The notes beneath the pieces were generated by a model that ran no database searches, had not been told where the DNA came from, and was given only the letters and a program-made list of their open reading frames with translations. Of a stretch of 64,000 bases of DNA, positions 1-8,623 are shown in pieces. Every line of letters starts with the position of its first letter. The stretch's first letter is position 1. Both the position numbers and the translations under genes were made by a program. The stretch is from Alcaligenes parafaecalis (GTDB lineage Bacteria; Pseudomonadota; Gammaproteobacteria; Burkholderiales; Burkholderiaceae_B): contig NZ_JAPKNA010000005.1 of the NCBI RefSeq assembly GCF_026344135.1, forward strand, positions 62,001-126,000. The letters are read 5' to 3'.

Positions 1-1
1 G

Positions 2-1255
2 CTGGTGGTGGAAACGGATTTGACGCCCTTGTTGGCCGATGTAGACCTCAGTGCGACTGCCGTCCAGCAAGCCTGGCTGATTCAAGGCCAGGAAGCGGCA
101 CAAACGCTGGCTGTGGCCACATGCGATCTGCCTCCTTTGGGCGATTACTGCGAGCCTGCTGATATCGGCCCCGGTGACACCTTGGCCATTTTGTACACCT
201 CCGGTACGTCTGGTCCCTCCAAAGGGGTTCAGTGCCCGCACGCCCAGTTTTACTGGTGGGGCATCTACACCGCCAGCAAGCTGGGCATGAAGCCCGATGA
301 TGTGCTGTACACCTGCCTGCCAATGTTCCACACCAATGCCTTGAACACCTTTTTCCAGGCCCTGGTCAGCGACGCCTGCATGGTAGTGGACAAGCGTTTT
401 TCGGCCAGCCGGTTCTTCGACAATCTGTGCGAAACCGGCGCGACGATTACCTATCTGCTGGGTGCCATGGTGCCTATTTTGCTGTCCAAGCCCGAGACAG
501 CGGCAGAGAAGCTGCACAAGACCCGTATTGCACTGGGCCCAGGTGTGCCGGAGCAGTTTCACAGCCAGTTTCTGGAGCGCTGCCATATGCATCTGCTGGA
601 TGGCTTTGGCTCTACCGAAACCAACTATGTGATGGGCCGTGGCATTCAGGAACAGCGCAATGGCTATATGGGACGCGTGTCTGAAGGTTTTGAAGCGCTG
701 GTTGTAGACGAGAACGACAACCCGCTGCCAGACGGTGAAGTGGGCGAGCTGCTGCTGCGTGCCGATCAGCCCTATGCTTTTGCGCTGGGTTACTACGGTC
801 AGCCCGACAAGACGGTCGAGACCTGGAAGAATCTGTGGTTCCACACGGGCGACCGCGTCGTGCGCGATGCCGATGGCTACTACCGCTTTGTGGACCGTCT
901 GAAAGACATGATTCGCCGTCGTGGTGAAAACATTTCTTCGTATGAAGTCGAACAGGCTTTGGCCAGCCATCCTGCGGTTCACACAGTCGCAGTCTATGCC
1001 GCCAAATCCGAGCTGGCCGAGGACGAGGTCATGGCCATGATTGTGCTGCGCCCTGATTGCACGGTCAGTTGCGAAGAACTACTGCAACACTGCGAACGCC
1101 GCCTGCCTTACTTTGCGGTGCCGCGCTTTGTTGAGTTTGCTGAGGTCTTGCCCACCACGGAAAATGGCAAGATTCAAAAGTTTGCCCTGCGTGATCGTGG
1201 CATTGGCCCCGACACCTGGGATAGAGAAAAAGCGGGCTATCAGGTTCGCCGCTGA
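2..1255 (+). CDS. Acyl-CoA ligase, AMP-forming (5' truncated by window)
   Basis: Adenylate-forming ligase of the CaiC/long-chain acyl-CoA synthetase type, which activates a carboxylic acid with ATP and joins it to CoA. Visible motifs are the phosphate-binding loop YTSGTSGPSKG (about 65 codons in), FGSTETN, the TGD motif (HTGDRVV), and the hinge and C-terminal signature DRLKDMIRRRGENIS, with the lysine-bearing GKIQKFALR near the end. About 417 codons are present against a usual 510-540, so roughly 100 N-terminal residues lie upstream of the window. It is followed after 21 bp by a thiolase-like gene and then a DUF35 gene, which suggests one acyl-CoA catabolic operon. The substrate cannot be told from sequence. 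Confidence 0.9.
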   Translation: MVVETDLTPLLADVDLSATAVQQAWLIQGQEAAQTLAVATCDLPPLGDYCEPADIGPGDTLAILYTSGTSGPSKGVQCPHAQFYWWGIYTASKLGMKPDDVLYTCLPMFHTNALNTFFQALVSDACMVVDKRFSASRFFDNLCETGATITYLLGAMVPILLSKPETAAEKLHKTRIALGPGVPEQFHSQFLERCHMHLLDGFGSTETNYVMGRGIQEQRNGYMGRVSEGFEALVVDENDNPLPDGEVGELLLRADQPYAFALGYYGQPDKTVETWKNLWFHTGDRVVRDADGYYRFVDRLKDMIRRRGENISSYEVEQALASHPAVHTVAVYAAKSELAEDEVMAMIVLRPDCTVSCEELLQHCERRLPYFAVPRFVEFAEVLPTTENGKIQKFALRDRGIGPDTWDREKAGYQVRR

Positions 1256-1276
1256 TCGCTGCCACAGGAATTCGAT

Positions 1277-2437
1277 ATGACGCCTAGTTTCAATCTGGAT
1301 ACGGTGCGCCTTCTAGGGGCCACTGAAGTCACCTATACCCGGCGCGGTCAGCTCAGCACCTCCGAGCTGCTGGCTCAGGCTTTCAAACAGTCCTTGGCCG
1401 CCGCCGGTTTGCAGGCCAGCGATATTGATGGTCTGGGGGTGGCCTCGTTTACCCACGCGCCTGATCGGGCGATTGACCTGGCCTGGAAGCTGGGCTTGAA
1501 GGTGGGCTGGATTATGGATGACAGCAATGGCGGTGCCAGCGGTCTGAATATCCTGCAACACGCGATCCGCGCGGTTCAGGCAGGGGATGCCCGCTGTATT
1601 GCGATTGTGGCGGGCGATCATTTTCAGGCCAAGGATTTCCAGCAACTGGTCGAGAACTATAACCAGACGACTTACGATCATTTGCGGCCTTTGGGCGCGG
1701 GCAGTCCGAATCATCGCTTTGCCATGCTGACGGCGAATCAAATGCGCACGCTGGGTTTGGAGCGGGAGGATTATGCCGCGCTGGTGATGCGGCAGCGCTT
1801 GTGGGCCAGCATGAATCCTGGGGCGGCGTATCAAAGCCCTATGAGCCTGGATGATTATTTGAATGCGCCTCAAGTAGCAGACCCACTGACTCGGCTGGAT
1901 TGTGTGCCGGTGGTGGATGGGGCCAATGCCTTGATTGTGATGCGCGAGGATCATCCGGCAGCAAAGAATCAGCCTGCAATTACGGTGAAGGCTTTACGCA
2001 GTTTTCACAATATTGATGATCAGCAAGGCGATGGTTTGAGCACGGGTCTGGCGGCTTTGGCCCCGGCTTTGTGGGCGGACTCGGGCTTAAGTCCTGCACA
2101 GATGGATGTGGTCAGTATTTATGACGATTATCCGGTCATGGTTTTGGCGCAGTTGCAGGATTTGGGCTTTTTTGATGCAGACGGGGCCAAGCGGTTTATT
2201 CACGAGTCGATTGCGACGGGGCGTTTGCCTTTGAATACGTCTGGCGGGCAGTTATCGGCCGGGCAGGCTGGGGCGGCATGCAGCTTGCATGGCTTGGTGG
2301 AGGTGATCCATCAGTTGAGCGGTCAGGCGGGAGAGCGTCAGGTGGCGCAGGCTCGTTATGGTTTGGTCACGGGTTACGGCATGGTGGAGTATCGCTATGG
2401 CATGTGCTCGACGGCGCTTGTTTTGGAGGCCTTGTGA
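1277..2437 (+). CDS. SCP-x-type thiolase family protein
   Basis: Thiolase-fold protein of 386 aa, close to the lipid-transfer (SCP-x-like) acetyl-CoA acetyltransferase group. The segment DDSNGGASGLN (about residues 75-85) sits where classical thiolases carry the nucleophilic cysteine, and no Cys is present there. The late GHPxGATG histidine motif is also replaced (SAGQAGAACSLHG). This pattern is usual for SCP-x-like thiolases that work together with a DUF35 partner, and such a partner overlaps its stop codon here. It probably acts in cleavage or aldol-type steps on a CoA-activated acid made by the upstream ligase. The family is clear; the exact reaction is not. Confidence 0.85.
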   Translation: MTPSFNLDTVRLLGATEVTYTRRGQLSTSELLAQAFKQSLAAAGLQASDIDGLGVASFTHAPDRAIDLAWKLGLKVGWIMDDSNGGASGLNILQHAIRAVQAGDARCIAIVAGDHFQAKDFQQLVENYNQTTYDHLRPLGAGSPNHRFAMLTANQMRTLGLEREDYAALVMRQRLWASMNPGAAYQSPMSLDDYLNAPQVADPLTRLDCVPVVDGANALIVMREDHPAAKNQPAITVKALRSFHNIDDQQGDGLSTGLAALAPALWADSGLSPAQMDVVSIYDDYPVMVLAQLQDLGFFDADGAKRFIHESIATGRLPLNTSGGQLSAGQAGAACSLHGLVEVIHQLSGQAGERQVAQARYGLVTGYGMVEYRYGMCSTALVLEAL

Positions 2438-2739
2438 TGGGTCCGTCTGTGTTTCGTTGCGTGCAGTGTGATCATCGTATGTTCCCGGTGCGGTTCTTGT
2501 GTCCGAAGTGCCATGGGGATGGGTTTGAGGCTGAGGTGTGTGCGTCTGGTGTGGTCACTGAACTGACGCGTAGTGCCTTGTCTGGCGAGGAAGCGGGGGT
2601 CTATATGCTGGCGGCGGTGGCCAGCGATGCGGGGCCGGTGTTGATTGCCCGTGTGCTGGATGAGGCCGTGCAGCGTGGGGATGGCGTCGCTTTGGTTCTG
2701 CGGGATGGCGGGATTTATGCGGATCTTGTGCGTGGGTAA
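2437..2739 (+). CDS. DUF35 zinc-ribbon/OB-fold protein
   Basis: Small 100-aa protein with an N-terminal four-cysteine zinc ribbon (CVQC then CPKC, about residues 7-25), followed by a beta-rich OB-like region. This is the layout of DUF35 acyl-CoA-associated proteins, which form complexes with SCP-x-like thiolases. The start ATG overlaps the stop of the thiolase gene (TGATG), so the two are probably translationally coupled. A longer open frame runs upstream inside the thiolase gene but is not needed. The protein likely supports or completes the active site of the thiolase partner. Confidence 0.8.
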   Translation: MGPSVFRCVQCDHRMFPVRFLCPKCHGDGFEAEVCASGVVTELTRSALSGEEAGVYMLAAVASDAGPVLIARVLDEAVQRGDGVALVLRDGGIYADLVRG

Positions 2740-3496
2740 AAGCACTGTCTCAGCGGCTTTCTTTGGAATGGCCTAGCTTTCTGGGCTTAGGTTTAAATAT
2801 CCAGGCATGTAAAGGTAGGGATGGCTCAAGGCTTGGAGTAAGCCACTGTTCGACGCGATAAAGAAGGTAGCTATAAGACGCTGATTAAGGGGCCGTAGCG
2901 GCGTTGGGGCTGGCAACTTGCCGGTGCTGCGCACCGGTGCCCTGGTCAGATAATCGCTACGGGCGCACCTTGAACTCGTCCGGTGGTTTGTCCCCCGGAC
3001 AAACCACAAACGTCGGACTCAAACAGCAAGGTGCTTGCACCCCTACGCAATTATCTGCCTGCGGCAAGTCACCTGATCCGCCCGAACGCCGCTACGGCCC
3101 CTTGATCAGCTCACAGCTTCTTTTATCGGACAGTTGTTGATTGGGGTTTGAATGCTCCGACGTCGTGTTCTTAACGAGATGTTTGATCGTAGAGCTGCTT
3201 GATGAAAGGGATTGTTGAGAAAGATGGGAGTAGGCAAACACTGTGCCAAGCCCGTATTTGCCAATGTCTGAGCACGCTTTACTACACGCAAGTTACAGGC
3301 GCAGGGCTGACACGTTTAAGCCTTAAAAACCGACTTGAACGCTGTCGGTACGCATGCAAGCTGCATCCTACTCGCCTTCAAAATCGATCTCAGCGACGGG
3401 CAGAAAGATTGTTCAAGTTCTTAGGTGCCACTCCCTCATGAATCACTTTGCTGCACATAAATATGCGGCAAAAAATGATCAACGCTATCAGGCATG
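2740..3496. other. Gene-poor intergenic stretch
   Basis: No convincing gene in about 750 bp. The short open frames (for example 3199-3441 plus and 3106-3291 minus) lack a good ribosome binding site and read like random translation. The main content is a long imperfect palindrome at 2880-3110, listed separately. The stretch separates two convergent operons: the acyl-CoA ligase operon and TRAP system 1. Confidence 0.6.
2880..3110. repeat. 231-bp imperfect palindrome
   Basis: Two 26-bp arms at 2880-2905 and 3085-3110 are inverted copies of each other with one mismatch. Exactly at their shared centre (2995) lies a perfect 11-bp hairpin, GTGGTTTGTCC (2983-2993) and GGACAAACCAC (2997-3007), around a CCC loop. 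Further imperfect pairs fall between: CAGATAATCGC near 2947 against GCAATTATCTG near 3047, and GCACCTTG near 2965 against CAAGGTGC near 3027. The whole element could fold into one long interrupted hairpin as DNA or RNA. It holds no obvious gene and may be an intergenic repeat or MITE-like unit. Confidence 0.75.
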
Positions 3497-3536
3497 AAAA
3501 AACCTCAGTTTGGCATCTGCCGAACTGAGGTTTTTT
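3497..3536. terminator. Bidirectional intrinsic terminator
   Basis: Inverted repeat AAAAAACCTCAGTT (3497-3510) / AACTGAGGTTTTTT (3523-3536) with a 12-base loop and A/T tails on both sides. It lies downstream of the minus-strand TRAP operon, whose dctM ends at 3618. Confidence 0.8.
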
Positions 3537-3617
3537 GTTTGAAAGCCTGTTCCAGATTGTGGCTTTCTTCGCGGGACAACATGCTTGTTGTCCCGCTGTC
3601 AGGCTGACTGCTCTGTC

Positions 3618-4940
3618 TTAGCCGATCAGTCCTGGCAAGCCTACGGCAATCCAGGGGATGAACAGGACCAAGGCTAGTACGCCGACTTCGATCACCAGGA
3701 AGGGCACGGCTGCGCGGTAGATGTGGGGCAAGCGGATGGACGGGGGGGCCACGCTTTGCATCACGATCAGCAGCAGGCCAAACGGTGGGGTCAGCAGACC
3801 GATTTCCAGCGCGATCAAGATCATCACGCCCAACCAGACTGTGTCCACGCCTGCAGCCAGCGCCAGAGGCATGAAGAAGGGCAAGGCGATCATCATCATG
3901 GAGATCTGGTCCAGCACCATACCCATGACCAGCAACACCAACAGCATGCAGATCACCAGCACGAAGGGCGACAGGTTGTAGTCTTTGATCATGCCAAGAA
4001 AGCCTGCGCTGGCTCCGGAGAAGCTGAGCAGTTGTGCGAAGGTGGTGGAGGCGGCCAGGATGAACAGGATCACGACCGACACTTTGGCGGTTTCGATCAG
4101 GCTCTTCCACAGGGCTTTCAGGGTCAGGGCTCGGTAGGCGATGGTTGCCAGTACCGAGGCTACGACGCCAATTGCGGCCGATTCGGTGGGCGATGCCCAG
4201 CCCGCCAGCATCGAGCCGACAACCGCAATGAAGATACCCAGCAGTGGCACGACGTTGAACACGAAGGGTTTCCACAAGGCCCAGCCTTTCAGACGGGTCG
4301 CGGGGTCTTCGTCGCTCATGGGGGCATCTTGGGGACGCAGACGGCTGCGTACCACCACGTAAGCCAGGAAGCCTGCTGCCATCAACACTCCAGGCAGGAT
4401 GCCGCCGATCAACAGTCGTTCGATGGAGATACCCGCCAGGCTACCCAGCATGACGGCCAGAGCCGAAGGCGGGATCAGCATGGCGATACCGCCTACCGCC
4501 ATAATGGGACCCATGGCCATGGTGGGGTGATAGCCGCGACGCAACATTTCTGGCAGCATCACGCCGCCCATCATGGCTGTGTTGGCAATCGAGGAACCGG
4601 ACAGGGTGGCGAAGGTGGTGCCGCCCAGGATACTGACGATAGACAGTTTGCCCGGTACGCGCGAGATCATGCGTTCGATGGAGTCGATGGCTTTGAAGGC
4701 CAATCCGGTATGAAAAAGCACCTCACCCATCAAGACAAATAAAGGGATGGGGGTTAAGGAAAAACTGCCGATGGAGGCAGTGGTGTTGCGCGCCCATTGT
4801 GCCAAACCTGCCGCTTCGCCCAGAAACAGCCAGGCACCCAGCAAGTTGACGGACAGAAAGGCAAAGACCACCGGCGTGCCGATAGCCATCAAGAGAAAAA
4901 GTGATCCCAGCAGTAGGATCAATGCCATGTGCCATTCCAT
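3618..4940 (-). CDS. TRAP transporter large permease (DctM family), system 1
   Basis: The 440-aa large membrane subunit of a tripartite ATP-independent periplasmic transporter. It carries about a dozen hydrophobic helices and DctM-type loops (for example PTESAAIGV and VGGIAMLIPPS). It uses the sodium or proton gradient to move an organic acid delivered by the periplasmic binding protein. The start ATG has a good AAGGAG seven bases upstream and follows the dctQ stop by 2 bp. Last gene of the three-gene minus-strand operon; a terminator lies at 3497-3536. Confidence 0.92.
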   Translation of the reverse strand: MEWHMALILLLGSLFLLMAIGTPVVFAFLSVNLLGAWLFLGEAAGLAQWARNTTASIGSFSLTPIPLFVLMGEVLFHTGLAFKAIDSIERMISRVPGKLSIVSILGGTTFATLSGSSIANTAMMGGVMLPEMLRRGYHPTMAMGPIMAVGGIAMLIPPSALAVMLGSLAGISIERLLIGGILPGVLMAAGFLAYVVVRSRLRPQDAPMSDEDPATRLKGWALWKPFVFNVVPLLGIFIAVVGSMLAGWASPTESAAIGVVASVLATIAYRALTLKALWKSLIETAKVSVVILFILAASTTFAQLLSFSGASAGFLGMIKDYNLSPFVLVICMLLVLLVMGMVLDQISMMMIALPFFMPLALAAGVDTVWLGVMILIALEIGLLTPPFGLLLIVMQSVAPPSIRLPHIYRAAVPFLVIEVGVLALVLFIPWIAVGLPGLIG

Positions 4941-4942
4941 GT

Positions 4943-5467
4943 TCAGGCTCCTTGCTCAACGGGACGGGAAATCAGGCGGCGCAGGAACTCCAGCGCCAAC
5001 ATGGATGCACCAAACAGCAAAGGCAGATTCAGCCACCACTCCGGGAACACCAGGGCTTTGAACACCATGGCTCCTTGCTCGTGAGCGTCCAGAGCAACGA
5101 CGGCACACTGCCAGGCCAGCACGGCGCTGACAAGCAGGCCCAACAGGTTGGAAACCAGATCCAGCAGGCGCTGTACAGGCATGGGCATGTTGTTGAACAG
5201 CACGTCGATACGGATATGGCCGCCCAGGTACAGCACCCAAGGTGCGGCGACGAAGGTGGCGATGATCAGCATGTATTCGGTTACTTCCACGCTGGTGGAC
5301 AAGGCGTCGTAGCCCAGGTTGCGCAGCACTACGTCGGCACAGACCAGCAGGCTCATCAGCCCGAAGGTTAGGGCCGCCACGGCGCCACAAGCGTTCATTA
5401 AAAGGGCGTAAGGACGCCCCCAGGTCGTGTTGGAAGGCAAGCCTTCCGGGGCAGTTGCAGCAGACAT
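4943..5467 (-). CDS. TRAP transporter small permease (DctQ family), system 1
   Basis: The 174-aa small membrane subunit with four hydrophobic segments, as expected for DctQ proteins that scaffold the large permease. The start at 5467 (MSAATAPEG) is chosen over an upstream in-frame ATG because GGAGAA sits six bases before it. Placed between the binding protein and the large permease genes, in the usual P-Q-M order. Confidence 0.88.
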   Translation of the reverse strand: MSAATAPEGLPSNTTWGRPYALLMNACGAVAALTFGLMSLLVCADVVLRNLGYDALSTSVEVTEYMLIIATFVAAPWVLYLGGHIRIDVLFNNMPMPVQRLLDLVSNLLGLLVSAVLAWQCAVVALDAHEQGAMVFKALVFPEWWLNLPLLFGASMLALEFLRRLISRPVEQGA

Positions 5468-5597
5468 CGCGTCTTCTCCGCAGATCAAGGTCACTGAAAG
5501 GGCGGGCAGATTGCCGCCCGGATGGCATCATCAAAAAGTGGACACTGTCCCCAAGGGCACAATGTCCACTGTCAAACTACATAATCAGCAGTCTTGT

Positions 5598-6572
5598 TTA
5601 AGGCTGGTAACCACCAAACAGTTCACGCAGTTGCGCGGCGTATTTGGGGCTGGATTTGTCGATACCGGCCCAGCCCGATTCGTAGGCTTTGGTACGCAAG
5701 GCACGGGCCACGTCGGGTTCCAGAACCAGAGCTTGCACACCGGCCTGTTCGGTAGCGGCTTTTTCCTCAATTGCCATCTGGTGTTCAGTCACGTTCTGCG
5801 ACTCCATCCACTCGATCTGCTTGCGCATGAAGGCTTTCTGGTCTTCGTCCAGTTTTTCCCAGCTCTTCTGGTTCATGAAGAAGCCCACTTCCACGTTGTA
5901 AAAACCGGGTTCTACACGGTATTTGGTCTTTTCATGCCAGCCCATTTCCATCACGCCCACCGATGGCCAGCCATAGCCGTCCACCACGCCACGCTCCAGC
6001 GCTGTGTAGACCTCACCCGGTGGGATCTGCAAAGGTGTTGCGCCAATTTCGCGGAAGAAAGACAGGTACACCGGCACGCCGCGCAGCTTGAAGCCCGACA
6101 GGTCTGCCGAGGTCACGGGTTTGTTGGTGTAGATGTGGTACTGCAAGCCATCCGTCGTGCGGGCCAGCCAGGTGATGTTGGCTTTCTCGCGGTGAATCTT
6201 GTCCATCAGCTCGTAGCCACCGTTCTGGCGCAGCTCGCTCATGGGTTTTTCGGTCAGCGTCAAAGCCAGTGCTTCAGGCACCAGATTGGCGTGGAATACG
6301 GCTGTAGTATTGGCGAAATCAATCACGCCGGAACGCAGGGCATTACCGACTTCAAAAGGAGGGATCGCTTCTGGACCACCAATCACATTGATCTGAACCA
6401 GACCCTTGCCTTCACTGTTGACCTTGTCAACGAACTGCTTGAATCGCTTGGTAAAGAAGGTGTCCATCGTAAAGACAGATACCGCTTTCAGCGTTACTTC
6501 CGCTGCCTGTGCGCCAGCCATTCCCAATGCCAGCAAGGCCGCAGCCACCACCCGAGTTGTTTTATGCACCAT
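5598..6572 (-). CDS. TRAP solute-binding protein (DctP family), system 1
   Basis: Periplasmic binding protein of about 324 aa, with a signal peptide (VVAAALLALGMAGAQAAE) and the DctP-type fold. It includes the region FKLRGVPVY, which carries the arginine that usually pairs with the substrate carboxylate. The start at 6572 is preferred over the longer frame because GGAAG lies upstream and the signal peptide then begins normally (MVHKTTR). First gene of TRAP operon 1. The substrate is probably a carboxylate and is otherwise unknown. Confidence 0.9.
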   Translation of the reverse strand: MVHKTTRVVAAALLALGMAGAQAAEVTLKAVSVFTMDTFFTKRFKQFVDKVNSEGKGLVQINVIGGPEAIPPFEVGNALRSGVIDFANTTAVFHANLVPEALALTLTEKPMSELRQNGGYELMDKIHREKANITWLARTTDGLQYHIYTNKPVTSADLSGFKLRGVPVYLSFFREIGATPLQIPPGEVYTALERGVVDGYGWPSVGVMEMGWHEKTKYRVEPGFYNVEVGFFMNQKSWEKLDEDQKAFMRKQIEWMESQNVTEHQMAIEEKAATEQAGVQALVLEPDVARALRTKAYESGWAGIDKSSPKYAAQLRELFGGYQP

Positions 6573-6778
6573 GACGGAACTTCCGCAGAAAGATTTATTA
6601 TGAAATTTTAGTTTAGATATAAATATATCAATAATCAATTATTTATGAGTCGGGGTTTTCACTAAGCAAGCTAAGGGGCCAGAGGGTCTGGCGCCATCAT
6701 CCTTCATCAATCCTGCCTTTGGGCTGCCTGCTGTATCATCACAGACTTCAAGTTTTGTTGGCTTAAAAGGTATTACCC

Positions 6779-7459
6779 ATGACATTTTCCGCTGTGCTGT
6801 TTGATTGTGACGGTGTGCTGGTAGACAGCGAACCAATCACGGTTCGTGTACTGCGGGACATGTTGCAAGAGGAAGGCTGGGTCATGACGTACGAGCAGTG
6901 CTATGACTGGTTCATTGGCAAGGCTCTGCCCGACGAGCTGCCTACCGTGCGCAAGATGACGGGTAAAGATCTGGATATGGAATGGGTGATGGCCTTTCGC
7001 ATGCGCCGCAACCATGCGCTGAGCAATGAAGTCATGGCCATTCCCGGTATTCAGGACACGCTGGATGCGATCTTGCGTGACAAGCCCGGCATGATTGCCT
7101 GCGCATCCGGTGCGGACCGGGCCAAGCTGGTACTGCAGTTAGGGCAAACCGGCCTGCTGGACTATTTCGGCACCCATATTTATAGCGGGGCTGAAACGCC
7201 ACGCAACAAGCCTTACCCGGACGTGTATCTGGCCGCCGCTCAAGGACTAGGCGTTGATCCCACACAGTGTCTGGTGGTGGAAGACAGCGTCACGGGCGCT
7301 ACCGCCGGTCTGGCTGCAGGCGCAACCGTCCTGGGCTACTGCCCGGTTCCGGACAAGGAAGAGGAATTACGCAGCCTGGGGGTGCGTGACACCTTCCGCC
7401 GCATGGATGAATTACCCGCTTTGATCGCCAGGCTGGAACAGGAACGGGTACAAGGCTGA
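6779..7459 (+). CDS. HAD-superfamily hydrolase (beta-PGM/phosphatase type)
   Basis: 226-aa HAD subfamily IA protein. Motif I is DCDGVLVDSE near residue 9 (nucleophile Asp), motif II is CASGA, motif III is the lysine in NKPYPDVY, and motif IV is VVEDS. A helical cap lies between motifs I and II. It probably dephosphorylates or isomerises a small sugar phosphate; the substrate cannot be told. It is divergent from TRAP operon 1 and stands alone, closed by a strong terminator. Confidence 0.88.
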   Translation: MTFSAVLFDCDGVLVDSEPITVRVLRDMLQEEGWVMTYEQCYDWFIGKALPDELPTVRKMTGKDLDMEWVMAFRMRRNHALSNEVMAIPGIQDTLDAILRDKPGMIACASGADRAKLVLQLGQTGLLDYFGTHIYSGAETPRNKPYPDVYLAAAQGLGVDPTQCLVVEDSVTGATAGLAAGATVLGYCPVPDKEEELRSLGVRDTFRRMDELPALIARLEQERVQG

Positions 7460-7476
7460 TTCATAGCCAAGCAATA

Positions 7477-7559
7477 GAAAAAGCGCTGTGTTTTAGGCAG
7501 TTTCTTCAAAAGAGGGCGATCCCATCTTTTTGAACTGCTCAAAACACAGCGCCTTTTTT
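7477..7559. terminator. Long hairpin terminator
   Basis: A long, slightly imperfect stem pairs AAGCGCTGTGTTTT at about 7481-7494 with AAAACACAGCGC at 7541-7552, followed by six Ts. A second inner stem extends it (CAGTTTCTTCAAAAG against CTTTTTGAACTG). It closes the HAD gene and may also stop minus-strand transcripts. Confidence 0.75.
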
Positions 7560-7641
7560 GCCGCCGGGCCACCCCAAGGCTTGGCTCCCCTCGGGAGGCA
7601 GCAAGCCGAAAGCTTAGCGTGAAGGGTGGGTTGTCTTCTGC

Positions 7642-7983
7642 TTAATCTTCCAAATGGAAGGTATGCAAAATCCGATGCAGCACTGGCGCAATAATCAACC
7701 CGAAAGTGGCCGCCAGTACCAGGCTCACATAGGCCCCGTAAATGGCAAAAAATACTTTGCCTGCCCAGGTCTCAGGCAAGGCCATCGGGCCTAGTCCACC
7801 CACCATCATGGCGGCATTGAGCGCCGCATCGTGCCAATGCACGTTCTCTTCAAACCACATATGGCCCAATGCTCCCAGCATCAGCGAAAAGGCCACAAAA
7901 ACAATGCCAATAAAGGCATGCACCAAAAGGCGCTTGGCAAATTGCCAACCCGTTATCAAGGGCTGATCACGAGACTCGTACAT
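7642..7983 (-). CDS. Small conserved inner-membrane protein
   Basis: 113-aa protein with three or four hydrophobic segments (about residues 19-40, 52-66 and 73-100) and no recognisable catalytic motif. It starts 4 bp after the stop of the PqiC-like lipoprotein gene, so it is probably the last gene of the MCE transport operon. Its function is unknown. A role with the transporter is inferred from position only. Confidence 0.65.
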   Translation of the reverse strand: MYESRDQPLITGWQFAKRLLVHAFIGIVFVAFSLMLGALGHMWFEENVHWHDAALNAAMMVGGLGPMALPETWAGKVFFAIYGAYVSLVLAATFGLIIAPVLHRILHTFHLED

Positions 7984-7987
7984 GTCA

Positions 7988-8623
7988 TCAAGGAGCCTTG
8001 GTCTGAACCGTTAAAGAAGCTAACCATTGGCTGACCTGCAAGGACAAGGTGTCCGTCGCCTGTCCAAATGCCTCAACCACCTGCGGCACGGCTGTGCCCA
8101 CTACATCCTGCTGCACCAGAAAACGATGCGTTTGAAGCAATTCGCCAGAGCGCTGGTTACGTACCAAAGCATCTAGCTGAATGCGTACGCGTGGCGCTCC
8201 CTGGACATACTCCACCTGGAATGCACCCAGCGTACCGCTTAGCTCCAGATCACTGATGACGGACTCACTATCCAGCACAACGGCCCGGAACTGGCCTGCG
8301 TCACGCAAGCCATCGGCCAAACGGTTACGCAGCAAGGCAGGCACATCATCGCCCCAACGTACGCCTTGATAGGCGCTTAGCTCATTGCCTTGGGGCAGGA
8401 CGGTGATACGGGAGCTGGCCAGCAGGCGCTCGGCATGGGGCCGGTTTACCTGAATGATCAGGTTCTTGTGAGAAGCCGGAGCTTGCTGAGCTGTCAGTGC
8501 CACAGCGGGAAGCTGGTAATAAGTCAGGGATTCAGCTTTGGGCAGAACCGAGCAGGCGGTGGACAAGGCGGCCAGGCCCAGGACCGATACCTGCAGCAAA
8601 CGACGCACAAGCGTGGGCATCAT
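7988..8623 (-). CDS. ABC transport auxiliary lipoprotein, PqiC/ABC_trans_aux type
   Basis: 211-aa lipoprotein with signal peptide and lipobox LSTAC (Cys24). The rest matches the ABC_trans_aux family found beside MCE transporters (YYQLP, ALLRNRLADGLRDAGQF). It is likely anchored in the outer membrane and connected to the MCE protein, helping move lipids across the periplasm. The ATG overlaps the MCE stop as ATGA, with AGGAG eight bases upstream, so the genes are coupled. Confidence 0.82.
   Translation of the reverse strand: MMPTLVRRLLQVSVLGLAALSTACSVLPKAESLTYYQLPAVALTAQQAPASHKNLIIQVNRPHAERLLASSRITVLPQGNELSAYQGVRWGDDVPALLRNRLADGLRDAGQFRAVVLDSESVISDLELSGTLGAFQVEYVQGAPRVRIQLDALVRNQRSGELLQTHRFLVQQDVVGTAVPQVVEAFGQATDTLSLQVSQWLASLTVQTKAP

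Noticed and set aside
3199..3441. 80-codon plus-strand open frame in the gap after the DUF35 gene
   Set aside because: No ribosome binding site, no recognisable motif, and composition like random translation.
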